From contig BJKQ01000002.1 of the NCBI GenBank assembly GCA_006538405.1, positions 2,914,001 through 2,978,000 of the forward strand: a DNA stretch of 64,000 nt, given 5' to 3'. Origin of the DNA: Hansfordia pulvinata. Taxonomy: Eukaryota; Ascomycota; Sordariomycetes; Xylariales. The position numbers were made by a program, and so were the translations under genes. Shown in pieces: positions 34,803 to 47,800 of the stretch. The notes beneath the pieces were generated by a model. The model worked only from the letters and a program-made list of their open reading frames with translations. It made no database searches and was not told where the DNA came from. How positions within the stretch are numbered: the first letter of the stretch is position 1; each line of letters starts with the position of its first letter.

Positions 34803-37203
34803 TCAGCGTCCGCGCCCGCGGCCGCCCCGGTGGCCCGTGGTCGACTTGTCGCGCGCCTCCTGGAGCATCCGCCGGAAGTCGCGGTACAGCGCCTCGACGT
34901 AGCCCTCGCCGCGCCACCGGTCGGCCACCGACTCGGCCAGCCTGCGCCGCTTGCCGGGCCTCATCCTCTCGCGCGCCACCAGCGCCGGGCCGGCCATCAT
35001 CCCCTCGTCCTCCAGCTTGCCCTCCACCCACCCGCGCAGCGCGTGCTTCCAGTGGATCAGCGCGTGCGCCGTCTCCGCGTTGCTGCAGCACGTGCTGCCC
35101 ACGTGCCACTCGCGCGACGTCGGCGCCAGCTCCGTCCCGTTCTCGTCTACCTCCGCCGCCTCGGGTTTGGACTTGGACTTGGCCTTGCGCTTATTGCGTT
35201 TCTTGCTCTCTTTCTCTCTCTTTCTTTTCCTCTTTGTCTTACTACCGTCAGAGTCGGACTCAGAGTCAGACTCGGACTCAGAGTCAGAGTCAGAGTCAGA
35301 GTCGGAATCAGAGTCGATATCCCGCTGCTCGAGCTCCACAAGAGTCTCTTTATTGTACGGCGCGCCCGAGAAGACGATGACGCGCGTGGCCGGGTGCCCC
35401 GAGCGCCCGCACGCCTCGCACCTGTCGCCCAGCAGCACCGAGCCCCCCTGGACCTCGTAGTAGTCGAGGCCGGGCCGGGCCTGCAGCGAGCGGCTGAACT
35501 CGGGCCGCCAGGCGGCCGACGAGAACTTGGAGCTGGCCAGCCCGCGGAACTCGTCGTCCAGCCGGAACCACGCGTTCCTGTACACCTCGTCCCGCCGCTG
35601 CTCGAACGCCGGGTTGAGCTTGTTGTGGACCAGCCACTCGACGACGAAGGGGAACTGTTCCTTGAGCGGGCGGTTCGCCTGCGCCGTGAACTGGAGCGGC
35701 ATCAGCGCGCCGTGGTCCGGGGCCCCCAGGAGCCCGTCCTCGTCGTCCTCCACGACAAAGTCGTCCAGGTCGCCGCCGCCGCCCTCCTCCTCGGCCGAGC
35801 CGCCGTCGCTCGCGTAGGTCACCTGCGGCTTCCTCTTCTTCTTGTCCGACCTCTTCTTGGACTTTTTGCCCGGCTCCGGGTCCTCTCGAGCCCCCCCTTC
35901 CTCCTCCTCCTCCTCCTCTTTTTCGTCGTCAAACCTCTTGAGCGTCTTGAACTCGTCGTCCGAGTCCGAGTCGAAGAGGCCGCGCTGCTCGCCGTCCTCG
36001 GACTCGGACGACGTCAGCTGGTCGATCTTCTCGCCCGCGCGCCGGCGGCGCAGGAGCTCCATCTTCTTCTGCTTCTCGCTCCTGTGGCCCTTGTGGGGCG
36101 TCTTCCTCGCGGGCGGGGATGACAGGGACTGCTTGCTGCGCAGCCGGCCCCCGCCGCCCTGCTTGGCCGCCGGCGTCAAGGCCTGTTGCTCTTGGCTGGA
36201 CGGCTGGGGCTGGTCGAGCCTCCTTCTCTTGTTCGGGGACACCTGCACGTCGTCCTCGGACGAGTCCGACAACTCGACCATGGCGGCCGCGGGTTTCCGC
36301 GAGGAGCTTGGCAGCAGAGGCTCGTCGTCCGAGTCGTGATCGCTCCCGTCGGCATCTACCACCCTGGTGGCGGTCCTCTTCCGCGCTGAGCCGGGCGGTA
36401 GCGGATCTTCATCCTCCTCGTCTTCATCATCGTCGTCATCTAGGACAGTGTTGCGCAGCCTCGTCGACACTGACTGCGACGAGCGCGGGGCCTTTGGTGG
36501 ACTGGGAGACGCCGCATCTTTACCATCACTCTCGGCGCGCTTGAGGAGCTTGGCTGGCGAGGCCTTGCTGCGACTGGACTTCTGCGGCGTCGGCAGCTCA
36601 TTGCCGCTGGACTCGTCCGAGTCCTGCCGCAGGTCGTCGTGCTCTGCGGCCAGCTCGTCGGACGAGGAGTCGTCGAGAATGCGCTGGCTGGGTGCGCGCC
36701 TCGGCATGAAGCTCATAGCCGGCAGCTTTGGTCGCGGGGTAGCGGCAGCGCCCCCGGGCTGGGAACTCCCGGGCTGGGTGGTCCTGGTTTGAGCTCCTGT
36801 GAAAGCGCACGGTGAGCTCGAGATCATTCGTCGGTTGGCGGGGCAGGGACTGGGAAGTCAGCACAGTCCGCGACGACCTACCGAAGGAATCCGCGCCAAG
36901 CTTGCCCTGCTTTGCTCTTGTCTTTTTCGTGGTCCGGCTGGACGCGGGAGAGCCCATGCTGACGGCCACAGGCTTGGCAGGCGAGGCAAACGCAGAGCGG
37001 CCTCTGCCTTGGCTGCCCTTTTGCGAGTATCGTATCTTGGCCGGCGAGAAGTTAGCTTGCCGGCCGTTTTCTGCGTGGCCATCGGCGACTGCGGGCGACG
37101 CAGAGCTGGCGGGCCGGTCGCCGTCGCCGTCGCCGTGCTCCTTGCCATGCACCGGCTCAAAGGTCAGACGAGTCTGCTGCTGTCTTTTCCGTTTAGGCGC
37201 CAT
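34803..37203 (-). CDS. DUF4211-type nuclear acidic protein
   Basis: Exons 36882-37203 and 34803-36796 on the minus strand give 771 aa without frameshift. The start MAPKRKRQQQTRLTFEP is basic and PIP-box-like (QxRLTF). Residues ~110-470 are disordered, with alternating Ser-Asp-Glu acidic patches and Lys-rich nuclear-localisation-like stretches. From about 470 a folded region begins (LQFTAQANRPLKEQFPFVVE), with an aromatic-rich middle, a CxxC pair in RCEACGRSGHP near 569, and HVGSTCCSNAETAHALIHW before the basic C-terminal end. This matches the fungal DUF4211 domain (PF13926), whose role is unknown; a zinc-binding role for the cysteines is an inference. Within the domain an insertion of alternating Asp and Ser (residues ~600-621), followed by a Lys/Arg run, separates the two cysteine parts. 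Confidence 0.8.
35255..35320 (-). repeat. Coding hexanucleotide repeat giving (Asp-Ser)n
   Basis: GAC/GAG-TCN units give alternating Asp/Glu and Ser, a typical casein-kinase-2 target array, inserted inside the DUF4211 domain. Confidence 0.8.
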
Positions 37204-38790
37204 CCTGCGACTTTTGGTGGTGGGATGAGGCAGAGGTGGTTGGAATCCTTGATGTCTGGAGCATGGGTTCCGGTTCCAGAGGACCCGATGTGTGTGTGCG
37301 CCTGTCTGGCTGGCCGATGTGCGGCAGGTACACTGCCAGTATCGTGTTGAATATCTTGGAATGTGTAAGTGTCGCCGACTGAGTGGCACGATCGCATGCA
37401 CCAGTAAAGAGCTGCGACCGCTTGCCGTCACTTCTGTTGTGGTGGTGGTGCTGTGCTGCCTGGGATGTCTGGCTGATGGATGACGTCGCAGCCCTCTTTT
37501 TTCACGCGGTCTACCAGCCGAGAGGGCGCGGCGCGGTGGGGTCGGCACCGAAGCAAGAGACCGTCGCAGGCAGCCTCCAGCTGACAGGCTTAGGTGGAAA
37601 AAACGGTAGATAGGTATTCACTGTGAAGCTGCTGAGTCGAGGGTGATGGTCAGATGTCTGTCGGTCATGCTGCACCGGCCTGGCGTTTGCAGAATCCCAC
37701 CCGTCCCGCCGGCGCTTCAGCGGAGGCTCGGCCAAAAGTCGCGTCAAGAAACGTAATATGTAAGGTAAGCACACACGGCGTCGACCTCGCGCGCGCGCGT
37801 TCAATCGAGCGGCCTGTCAAGCGTGACGTATTGTTCCGACGCCGGTCTCGCGATGCCTCGTGACTTTGGTGAACTTCTCTGCGCTTCGCGGGAGCAATCA
37901 AAGGCGTCTGATGGGAGAAAATGATGAGCAGCGGTGGATTTCCGGAAGCAAAGGTGGTGTAAAAGATCGAGTTTCCCGGTCGGCACCGAAGAGGCCACGA
38001 GTACGAGGACAAGCATATCCATGATTCCCACGGTCGTATCTGCCACAAGTGGGTACGCGTTGCTGACATTGGAAACGCGACTCACAGCGCCCAGTCACGT
38101 GCTGAACGCCGCCCGCTCTACGCGTACGAGAACCTGACAAAGACGAGCATATACACCTACGAATACATGCACACTCGGGCGCAGCAGCCTGGTGGGTTTT
38201 CTCCCACCTCATGCTCACCGCAAACCACCCCTACTTGCAGCTGACGCTCCGTTTAACAACGCCGAACCATTCCCGTAACCAAGATTATCCACACTCACGC
38301 GCCTGCTTTGGGGTCGACTCTCGTATTATGGACTGTGCTATGAAGTGTATGCTCGTAAACAGGGTGTCGTGACTTTCGGGTGTAAAGGGGGTGATGACGG
38401 CGTGACGCCGCCGTGGCCAGGACTTCATGTCTGCCCCGTTTGTGGGGCTTCTGCCTGGCCTACGTGGCTACTGGGGGTCAAAGGGGTGTTGTGATTTCGG
38501 GCGTCGTCGCTCGTCTTCAGCTTCGTGTCTCATCATCATCTGCTAGTCCATCATCGCTGACATCTCCCTCCTCCGTCTTCCTTCTCCTCTTCGCAGCTTG
38601 CGCCGATGCTCGTCAGAGACGACTTCCCCAGCGAACTCCTGCGTTCTGCCCAGGCCCCACCAGTCTGAGGCTCGGCTCGAATCAGGCAGCTGGGCGGGCC
38701 GCGAGACCTTGCTCTATGCCAGGGTTGACGGAGCGGATGCGTGGTGCATGCCAACGACGCGGGAGTCGCCCTCTTTGCCAGGCTTTGGAT
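37204..38790. other. 1.6-kb intergenic region
   Basis: It holds the promoter of the DUF4211 gene and the 3' end of the Ran-binding gene, both on the minus strand. No gene, homopolymer tract or octamer copy was seen. Confidence 0.55.
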
Positions 38791-39802
38791 TTATTCAGCC
38801 TTGGACTCCTCCTTGGCCTCCTCCTTGGGCTCCTCCTTGGCCTCCTCCTTGGTCTTCTCGGAGCCCTCAGTGGCAGCCGCGGTCTCCTTCTGCGCCTTGA
38901 GGACGGCGTCCTTGAAGAGGTTGGCGTCTGCGTTCATGTCAGCTATCAAAAGAGCACCCAAAGAATCAAGTTCCATGTGACGGGCGCATTCCCAACGCTT
39001 GAGCTAGGTGGAGGGCTCAGTCCGATTGGAAACAGGGCCTCGCGGGGGCAACATACTCTCAGAGTTGGCGAAACGGATGGCCAGAGTCACGGCCTCGGGC
39101 TCGCCCTCGCTGACATCGGCGTGGGCGTTCCAGACCCAGCTTCGGTCGCTGCCAACGTTGGGCGCGAGGGTCATCTCGGGAACAACTGCGCCGCCGCGGG
39201 TCAGTCAACAGGTTCACTGGCATGAAGGACATGGGACGCGGGACATACTGTAGTGGTTGGCGCAGACCTTCAGGGTCTTGTCGCGGCGCATGACGATGCG
39301 GGTCTTGTCGCTCTCCTTGTGCTTCAGCAGACGGACGTCGCCAGTGCCGCGCTCCTTCCACTCGTTGCTCTCCTTGAAGAACTTGAACAGCTTGGCGCGC
39401 ATCTTGAACAGCTGCTCCTCCGACTCCTCGTTGGTCTTGGTGTCGACCTTCTCGGTCAACTTGACGACGGGCTCGAAGTGGACATCCTCGGACTCGGGCG
39501 CCTCATCCTGTTAGGATAGTAGGTAAGCACGGGCTCGCAGGTCCCAGACTGTGCTTGTATGTGACGTTCTCGGAAACATGTCGACCTACCTCGTCATCGC
39601 CCTTGGCAGCGGCAGCAGCCTCGCGCTGGGCCTTGGCGCTGCCAGAGTTGTCGCCGCGGTCCTCCTCGTCGTCCTTCTTCTCCTTCTTGGCGCCGCCGCC
39701 AAACATGGAGAAAACGGAGGAGGTGGTGACGGGCTTCTCCTCGGTGCCCTCGGCGGGCTTGGTCTCCTCGACCTTGGGGTCGGTGTTGTCGGTGGAGCTC
39801 AT
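38791..39802 (-). CDS. yrb1: Ran-specific GTPase-activating protein 1 / RanBP1 (Yrb1)
   Basis: Exons 39590-39802, 39249-39507, 39057-39185 and 38791-38942 on the minus strand give 250 aa without frameshift. The Ran-binding domain spans about residues 77-210: [69 protein letters not shown] and [16 protein letters not shown] are its hallmark blocks. RanBP1 holds Ran-GTP released from exportins and raises RanGAP activity some tenfold, in the cytosol. The N-terminus is acidic/basic and disordered; the C-terminus is a (KEE)n tail. The N-terminal extension of about 75 residues is longer than in yeast Yrb1. The gene is strongly conserved, so its clean frame shows that not every gene here carries indels. 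Confidence 0.93.
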
Positions 39803-42800
39803 GGTGGCGGTATAATCGTACTTGGTGAGGGCTAAGCAGTACAATGGTGAGCGTCTCTTCAAGAGCGATGAGTAATTTATTCAAAGCATGGGGAAGGACC
39901 CGAATCGAGCCGAACAGAAGCATGGAGAAAGGAAAGGGCGATTCAGGCTGAATGTGGGCACCCCGCCGCAGACTGGGTCGAAAAGGAGTCTGATCTAGCC
40001 GAGCCAGGAACTATCTGACAGGCCCACGAGGTCGATGATCTCGGCAGCTACTGGAGCAACAGACGGTCCGGGCCTCTTTGCATCCAGCCCTGGTAGGCCG
40101 CGGTGGCATCTGCCCCCTTCCGGAGACTGGGCGCAAATGACGCGGCCTGGCCAGCGTTGGGCGAAGAAGCCATGTATGCCCACGTGGATGTATGGTACTT
40201 ATCCAGTGAGGAAAAGCACGTGTCTCTCTTTGCAGCTCTTGATGCAGGACTGTTTCATCCGGTCGTCGTCCAGTCTGACCTCAGCTCTGCATGTGCCCCC
40301 GCCATGGCCGCGCACCGCCGCACAGCGTCGCGCCCCACTTGTGAAATTGGATGGAGGGGTTGTTGATGGCCGGCCGATCGACGCGGGCAGCTGGTCGCAG
40401 GCAGTCGCCAACACAACACAGCATCGCAAAGCGCCGCGCCCGTCACTCCAGCTGGAGCTACAAGATGGAACAGGTTATACCCCGGTGTTGGTACTTCGGG
40501 CGCAAGATGACGTGGCTGGGGCCGGAGATGACTGGTGGCGTGACTGACTGCGACTGTTGTGGTGGCGGTAGCGGTCGCGAAGCTGGTGGGGGTTTGGGGC
40601 GCGGCGCGGACGGGCAGCGGTCGTGACGGCGGCGAGAGCGGTTGAGCTGAGGTGCAGGGCCCTAGGGAGCCAAGTGAAGGCGTCGCTTCCCACGAGACGG
40701 GCGCAGAGAGACCAGGAAGATGCAGCTTTGCATGCAGAGCAGCCCGATCCAGATTCGAGCCGGGTCGGGCCGGATAACCAGCTGCATCGGATGGTGACTC
40801 GAGGTCCTGGGAATGATCGAGAGCCCACCACGTGTTTTTTTTCTTCTTTGACGATCTGTGTGCCTGCCGGGTTGGCTTGTCGACTTGACTGGCCCGGGTG
40901 CTCACTGAAGCCGAAGATGCGGACCGGGCGCACGGTTCTGAGGGCGCGGGGTCGTGGAGAGGGGCAGAAATGGACCGCAACCCCAGGAGCCTTGCCGGGA
41001 GTCGTGCGTGGGAAGGTGCAGATGTGAGATGTGAATCCAGGGGATCCAGGATTCGGAAGAAGCAGACGTGATGACTTACATGTACTGTGCTGTGTGGTGG
41101 CAGATCAACAGGTGTGTTGGGATGAAGGGTCAGAAAGTTCAAGGCCGGCCAGTGAAGGTTGTTTGTTTTGCGAGCAGCGGGCAGATTAAAGGGAGGGAGG
41201 GGGACTTGGGATGCGGGCAGCCCACTAGCCCGTTCCGAGCCCAAGATTGTGGATGGAAAAAAAGCCCCTCCTTCCATTCCCACCTCCACGGGTTCTACAG
41301 AGCGTGATACGTGTACGAGTACTTCCACTGCGGCGCCTGCTCATTTCAGTAAGGTACATACCTTTCACCTCGCCCTTTCAACGTCAAGTGCACCAGACAA
41401 TCGTGAGGTAGCGGTAGAAAATGTCTGTAATTATTTAGGTAAACGTCCCGCAGGATTTGGTGCCGACTGTCGGATGATGCATCCATGGTAGGTACCTAGG
41501 TAGGCAAGTGCCCAGGACACTGAGGTCGCTGCTGTCGTCGGGTACCTCAACGACTCGACCATGCTTGGGATTCAGTGCAGTTAACCGAAGACTGCCGTCG
41601 ATGTCGGGTACTGCCCAAGGTAACGCAGACACGCATCCGACCCTCCAAATATGAAGCGTACATTAGGTATCCAGACACATATTACATAGGGTAGGGTCGG
41701 GTACTACCACCCACCTCAGGTAAGGTAAAGCCCAAGCCACACCCATGAGTCGACTTTGATGTGGCCGGTATGAGATCCAGTGCCTTATTGTACGAATCGA
41801 TCGGGACCTTAAGTAGGTACCTACCTATGTATCTATATGTAGGGGCCTGCAAGTCAGCAAGGTACATATACCTAAGGTCAGGTAGAGACCCTGGCAGGGA
41901 ATCGTGGGTAGGAATCCATCCGTACGGCTTCAACCCCTCATCTTGCCCATTAATGCAGACCATCTGGTATCTGCCGGGTGGCGTCTCTCTAAATGCCTCC
42001 CGAGACCTCATCTTCGATGTTTATGACAGAGGCTGTGTTACCTTCCGACGATGCCCAACCTTCCGATAACGTCAGGAATTCGTCGTGTACGACAGGGGCG
42101 GCGAGCAATATACCCGTCAGCAAAAGCCTTTCGGCGCGTGGGCTTAGTCGCATGGACAGGTAATCATTTCAAAGGCGTCTTATTCTCGATCATCCACTTG
42201 CTGCGAACCAGCGACTCGAATAACACATATCGGAAGTTCTCGTCGCACTATCAATCAACTATGTAGTGCAGAGGGTCAAAAACCAGCAACAGCCGTACAG
42301 CTCATGGGCTCAAGGCAACTTGAACTTCGAGGACTGCCAGAGCTGTGCCAGAGGTGATGGAGGCGGACAGCACCAGTGGTGAAATATACCTCTGCGACGC
42401 ATCCAGACGAGAAAATGAGATCACGCCGCATTTCCACGGTTTGCACAGTCGATGAACCAGTCTACTTCTCTGCTGATGTGTAACATCGTGTCTTATTATC
42501 AGAAGGGTATAGCAGATCCGGCCTCGTCTCTGCGGCAGGCAGTCCATGTTCACCTGCAGGCTTTAGTAGAGATGTCCTCCCCCAGTATGTCTCCCGAACA
42601 GCCATGGCTCTTTCTTGGTTCAACCACTCCACGCCAGTGCTGGGCATCGGCGCGCACTGGTGTCGAGAAGGTACATAAGTGCGAGGCCGCCAATCGACAA
42701 ATTGAGACACCTGAATTGCAAAAGAAAAGTAATGCCATAAAACCCGAGCAAAACCCAGTAAAACGCACCCAGAGGTGCTTGGCCACACTGCTAGGGTCCT

Positions 42801-42810
42801 TCTCCGAGCT
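39803..42810. other. 3-kb intergenic region upstream of the Ran-binding gene
   Basis: A 357-residue minus-strand frame (40255-41328) is Ser/Pro/Ala-rich with no family character and lies where the yrb1 promoter should be. From 41.3 to 42.0 kb there are several AGGTAGGT/ACCTACCT strings, one palindromic set at 41487-41505, and one octamer at 41314. No gene is supported. Confidence 0.55.
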
Positions 42811-44894
42811 TCACTGAGCCCAAAATGAGGCCCTAGGTTCGCGGCGTTCCTGCAAGCGCCGAGCCAAGACTTCCTTCAAGACGGACATCTTGCGCTGGCG
42901 GCGAGCCTCCTCGGCCACAGCCGTCTTCTGTTGGTAGTGAACCTCTGCCTTCGCCATGTATTGATCATATTCGGCTGACTTGCCCTGAACCTTCAACCAC
43001 CAGAGCTTGGAGTTGAGCTGTGCTCGCAATAGACCCAGTGACAACCCATCGCCAAGGTCACGAGTCTGTCTGGCCAGTTCCAGTTTCGTTCGGTACGAAA
43101 ATTCCGGTTCACCGTTGGCTGGTCCGAATTGGGGCGTCATCTTGGCAAAGAGGCGAGTGGATAGGTCCAAGGCCGAGCTCTGGGCATCTTTGAGGCCTCG
43201 AATTACCGAGCCCGACACTGAGGCTGATTGATTGGAGACTTGTCTGGAGACCATATCGAAAGCCGGCAAGCATGTGCCTTCAGCCCAAAGAGAAGTTTCG
43301 TTGACGGTTTTGGCGAACCCTTGCGCGAATCCTCGCATGATCTGCTTGCCAGCATCAAAAGCATCCTCGATGGCATGTCGTCCAAAGTTGACTTGGTAAA
43401 ACTCGTTGATCTTTGGCTTCCTGACAGATGCGATCGAGACGTCCATAACGCCATACGCCTCGCCGACAGGTAGCTCAATCACGAATCCGTCTTCCACCGG
43501 CAACACGGTCGTCGGAAGATCAACAGATCCTCTGCTGACCGCGATCATGAGGCCATGGGATTTGGCATGAGAGGGAATGCTGATCATGATGTTGTTGCGG
43601 CCGCTCTTCTCCACCGAGCAGATGCGGGGTTTGGCAGATAGAACAGGGGCCTTGGGGTGCGTGTGGTCTTTTCCAAACGATAGGATGGCTAGGCTGTTCG
43701 AAGAGGCCTTGGTATCCAGCGCGTCGTCTGGTTCTGGTGCGATCTGGGTCAGTTGTGAGGCAGTACCCGCTAGAGCAGCAGGGTTGCTGGTGGTAGGCTG
43801 CAGTGACGGGGCAACGTGAGCCACTGGCACGGTTGATATAACTTTGGGGGCGGGCATGACCATCCGAAGCACCTCGTCCGTCATGAAATTTGGAATTGTG
43901 GCATAGAGACCAAAGGCCAACACAAGCATCAGGGCCCGACGGAGAAGGTGACGACGCTTCTCAAATCGCGCCTTTGCCTGCCTCGAAACGCAGTCCCAGG
44001 TCAGTGGGCAAGAGTCTTTTTGATCTGCCTCCTGGCTCGAAGAGTCCTGATTCGGCTTTTCGGAGTTGAACAGCTTCTCAGGTGGATGAACTTGGGGGAA
44101 GGGTGTTCCTGGGGCAGTCCTCGAATCGTCTCGATCGATTGCTCGCTCTGGTCCTCGAGCGTGGTGCTGCCCAGAATTGGATGCCGGATGCTATCTTGAT
44201 TGAAGTTGGTGAGGTCTTCCAAGCTACGAGTCACAAGAATCTTGAATTCGTCGCGCTCGACGACACCGTGTGCAGCGGCTTCGAACACATCCTCGCCGTC
44301 ACCTCCGGGGTCAGCAGACGCGATCAGTTCGTCTGCATCGCTGTCATGGGCGGCAGCATCAGCGGTATCATCGCCCCCATTCGCCCCGCGAAGTGGTTCG
44401 ACGATGACGCCACTGTCGCTTGGCGTGCCGACCGATATTGGCTCTGCATCGTTCAAGTGTGTATCTTCTTCCTCGTCCGAGGTATCCGTTTCGGCGTCAA
44501 CTGTCTCGACGTCTGTACCAGTATCGGTGCCATTCGGGCTTTGGCAGTCGACCCTCTGGTAGTCGATAGAGCTCGTGGTGGACTCGGCCTGGCTTTCTCC
44601 GTCGGTGCCGATGATATCGTAGCCGAGGTCGACCAGACTGCTGTCTTCGTCGAAGACCTGGTTGGGCTGCATGATGTCGGGGGAGCTCGACGATACCCAG
44701 TTGTGAAGTTGTCTGTTTCCAAGTGGGCGTGGGAACCGAAGAGAGGGCACCGAGCCAGACGTATCTGGTGGCGAGGAGCAGTCGATGCGAAGGCGAGGCT
44801 CGTCGTTCGTGTAAACGGTTTGTTCTGGCCGGGCCGCCGGCCTGGAATCAGTCGGCAATAACTCGATGGGTGCCGCTGATTCTTGATGTTCCAT
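42811..44894 (-). CDS. Acidic single-helix membrane protein, conserved fungal type; likely one -1 frameshift
   Basis: Two long minus-strand frames meet. 44001-44894 encodes an acidic disordered region with SSPDIMQPNQVFDEDSSLVD and GYDIIGTDGESQAESTTSS, a pattern I associate with uncharacterised Sordariomycete proteins. The frame ending at 42811 is open well upstream of its first ATG (43929) and reads back through RHLLRRALMLVLAFGLYATI, a transmembrane helix. Adding one base in the C-run of CCTTCCCCCAAG (near 44100) joins them into about 694 aa. The order is then acidic N-terminal half, helix near 318-340, a beta-rich middle (VEDGFVIELPVGEAYGVMDV), and a basic coiled-coil end. An intron instead of a frameshift is possible but no good pair is seen. 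Function unknown; one helix with a large charged N-terminal part suggests an ER or nuclear-envelope protein. Confidence 0.62.
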
Positions 44895-47800
44895 AACGCG
44901 GTGAAAGGAGGCCCCGAGATAATCACGTCATTACCTCGAGTTCACCTTGAACAGATGGTAAACTCAGGCTGACTAGGTATGGGATGGGGAGACCATACAA
45001 GAAAGGTTGGGGATTACCAACGAGATGATATCGCTGTGGCGTGGGGATTCGGATCGGTCTCGAGGTGGAAGGACGGCCGGAGGTCGTTGGTGGAAGGTGA
45101 TGGCGATGGTGATGACTCGATGGTTGAAGTAGTGGCGGGGCTAGGCTACCAGGGGCTGACGGGCGAGTTAAAGCCGAGGATGGCAACACAGTCTTGGGGG
45201 CGGAGATTGGGCAGGTCACAAGCCGGCTGTTCAGAAGGCACGGCGGGCGAGCGTTGTAGATACCTCAGGTAGGTAGCCTTGGGAGAGCTGTCCGTCGTCC
45301 TGGATGTTAGCCGGAGTTGATTTAGTTGATGCAGAAGTCAGGTGCGATGACAGGGCGCGGCTGGGCATGAGGGTTGCAGGAGGTCAAGGTAATGCGATGA
45401 GAGCAGGTGTGAGGCAGGCCGTTGGAATGAAGCACGGCAGAATTACATGTAGGTAGGTAGGTAACGAAATGTTACCTAACCTCCAGCCAGACAAGGAGAG
45501 GTACGTAACGCTCGATGCAGAGTCAAGACTTGGGGCGCAGCGGGCATGGTCGTGTCACCAGTACCTACCTTTGAGGCTGCTGGCGGGGCAAGGCAGGGCA
45601 AGGCAGGAGGCACTTACGGGCAGCCGCGTGCGGTCGCGTCGAGGGGCGCGAGCCGGCGGGGGTGAATGGATGTGCTGGCAGCAGGTTGGTGAGCTCCGGG
45701 AGGGATCTTGGCGGCAGCTATTAGCAATCATGAACAGGTCAAGTGGGTGGGCGGGCAGTTGAATGGTCTGATCCGATGCGAAACGGGTCGTGATGAGCAA
45801 GCAGATGTTGGTACATAAGACGGAATGCGGCGGGCCGGCAATACGCAAGACGGGAGTTGTCGGCGACAGACGAGGTGCTGGCTACCGCTGAGGGGCGCGC
45901 CTGGCTCACGTGCCGGGCTTGAGCATATTACATGCTCCTTACTACATAATGTGGTAGGTAGTAGGTAGGTCCAGTACGGGGATTGCCGCGTGGGTGTCCC
46001 CAGTCTGGCACCACGTCTGGTATGACCAGAATCCTCATGGAGGCTCGCCGCCCCCGATCCCGCCATTCGAGCCGGGTAATCTGGGTGTTGGCTGGGTCTG
46101 CTGTTGACGGGGGACAGAGTGGCTTGGCCGAGAGCTCTGAGTTCTTTGCACCTGCGAAGGTGCCGGGCCACTGGGCCGAGCAGAGAGACGAGAATGAAGC
46201 CGGCATTCGGGAGCTGGGATGCTTCAAGGCAGGTGTATGACACGCGGGGGAGTGGGCACCAGGTCAAGGCTGGTCTCACTTACCGGCTGTAGGGATGTTC
46301 GTGATGGCGGGGTAGTCGCTGCTGTAGGGGAGCGATGTCGCGGAGGAGGTCGTGAAGCTTGCGGTTGTTGCAGTAGCTTCGTGTGCTGTATGCAGTGTGC
46401 AGTGTCGCTGCGCTGGTTTCGGGCTGCTTCTTGATGATGGAAAGTCCGGACAGCTGGAGCCTTGGATATGATGAGATGGCTCACCCTGTCGTATGGGACG
46501 GTCCAACGATGACGGATGTCTGGTCCAGTGGCGTTGGGGATGGGGCGGGCAGCTTAACGCGCGGTGGAGGGCGTCGGGTGGTCCGACGCAGGCCGGGGGC
46601 GGCCCAGCCGTAGCTGTAGGTGCAGGTGAGTGGGTGCCTCCAGCGCCGTGGACCACTAACCTGTAGTGGCAACCTAAGGCTGGATGGAGGGGCACGGCAT
46701 CACGGGGGCGGGGCAGTCCCTTAGGTGGTACAGTTGCGTGTTTGCCTACCTTACCAGGTAAGGTACGAGCTGGAGTACTCGTACCTCCATGTTCAGGTGG
46801 GCTTGCCTGGGTGACCCACCTCTGGCAGCCCAAAGTGAAGATTCACGACCGGTACAGAAGAAGAGGGCAGATGGGAGTGAATGGTTGTTCACAACGTCGT
46901 CGCCAGAGCGTCTGTGCTTGTGGTCTACGCTCGTACCGCTGTACCTGGTGATTACGGCTTGAATGGACGCGGTTCTCTTGTCCGACTTGAATATTGGGAC
47001 CGACCGGAGCCCTCCAACCCCGAGATGGTACCTCAGGTACATCAAATGATGCAAGGAGACGTCTGGTTGGGGACAGTTTAGATTGCATGTACATGTGATC
47101 TGTCTGATGTGCCTCGTTTGGTGATGACAATACCACCTACTTCGTGTCAGCTATCGCCCGCACGGGTTGCCCAGAGCCGAAAGGCCCAAGAAGAATACCT
47201 GAAGCTCGTTACGAGCATACGGTAGGTATGCATGCATTCAATACCGTACGTACGTTCTCCCATTCCGCGAAACCTACAAGCGCGGGCCGACGTGTCGTGT
47301 TCCTCCTGCAGTGTTACGAGTGTCTCACAGGAGGCATTACGAGTACCCCGGCAAGCGACCACGTCATTTATTTCGCCCATGCTCTCTCGGGGGCGGGAAC
47401 ACAGAGCACGCTGGCAGGCAAAATCCCATCTCTCCCCCCCCCCCCCCCCCCCCCCCTTCTTCTCTGCGCCGTCGACATCGATATCCCATGCGATAAGTGG
47501 GATGCCGCGGAAAGGCGCACGAGTGTCCATGGATGCCGTGCGCGTGCGCGTGACCGGCGACGGCCTAAGCTGGCCCGCGAGGGTACGATTTCCACTGCCT
47601 CCCCGTAGCAGTGTGACTGACGAAGAGGGCACACACGCGGGGCGCCCCCGTCGGCGCTAAGTTAGGACTGTCTAGGTAATCAGCCCCGTCCGCCGCTGCA
47701 TTCGCTGCCACACACATGGAGGCCCAAATAGCCCATCCCAATGTGCTTCTGTGCCTGTCGGGCACCTTCTTGTTCTTGTCCCGTTATCAAGCCGGTCGTC

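Noticed and set aside
34830..36122. 430-residue plus-strand frame
   Set aside because: Antisense shadow of the DUF4211 exon; Leu/Arg/Val-rich from GC codon bias.
40255..41328. 357-residue minus-strand frame upstream of yrb1
   Set aside because: Ser/Pro/Ala-rich, no family pattern, lies in the promoter or leader of the gene; no supporting splice or codon signal.
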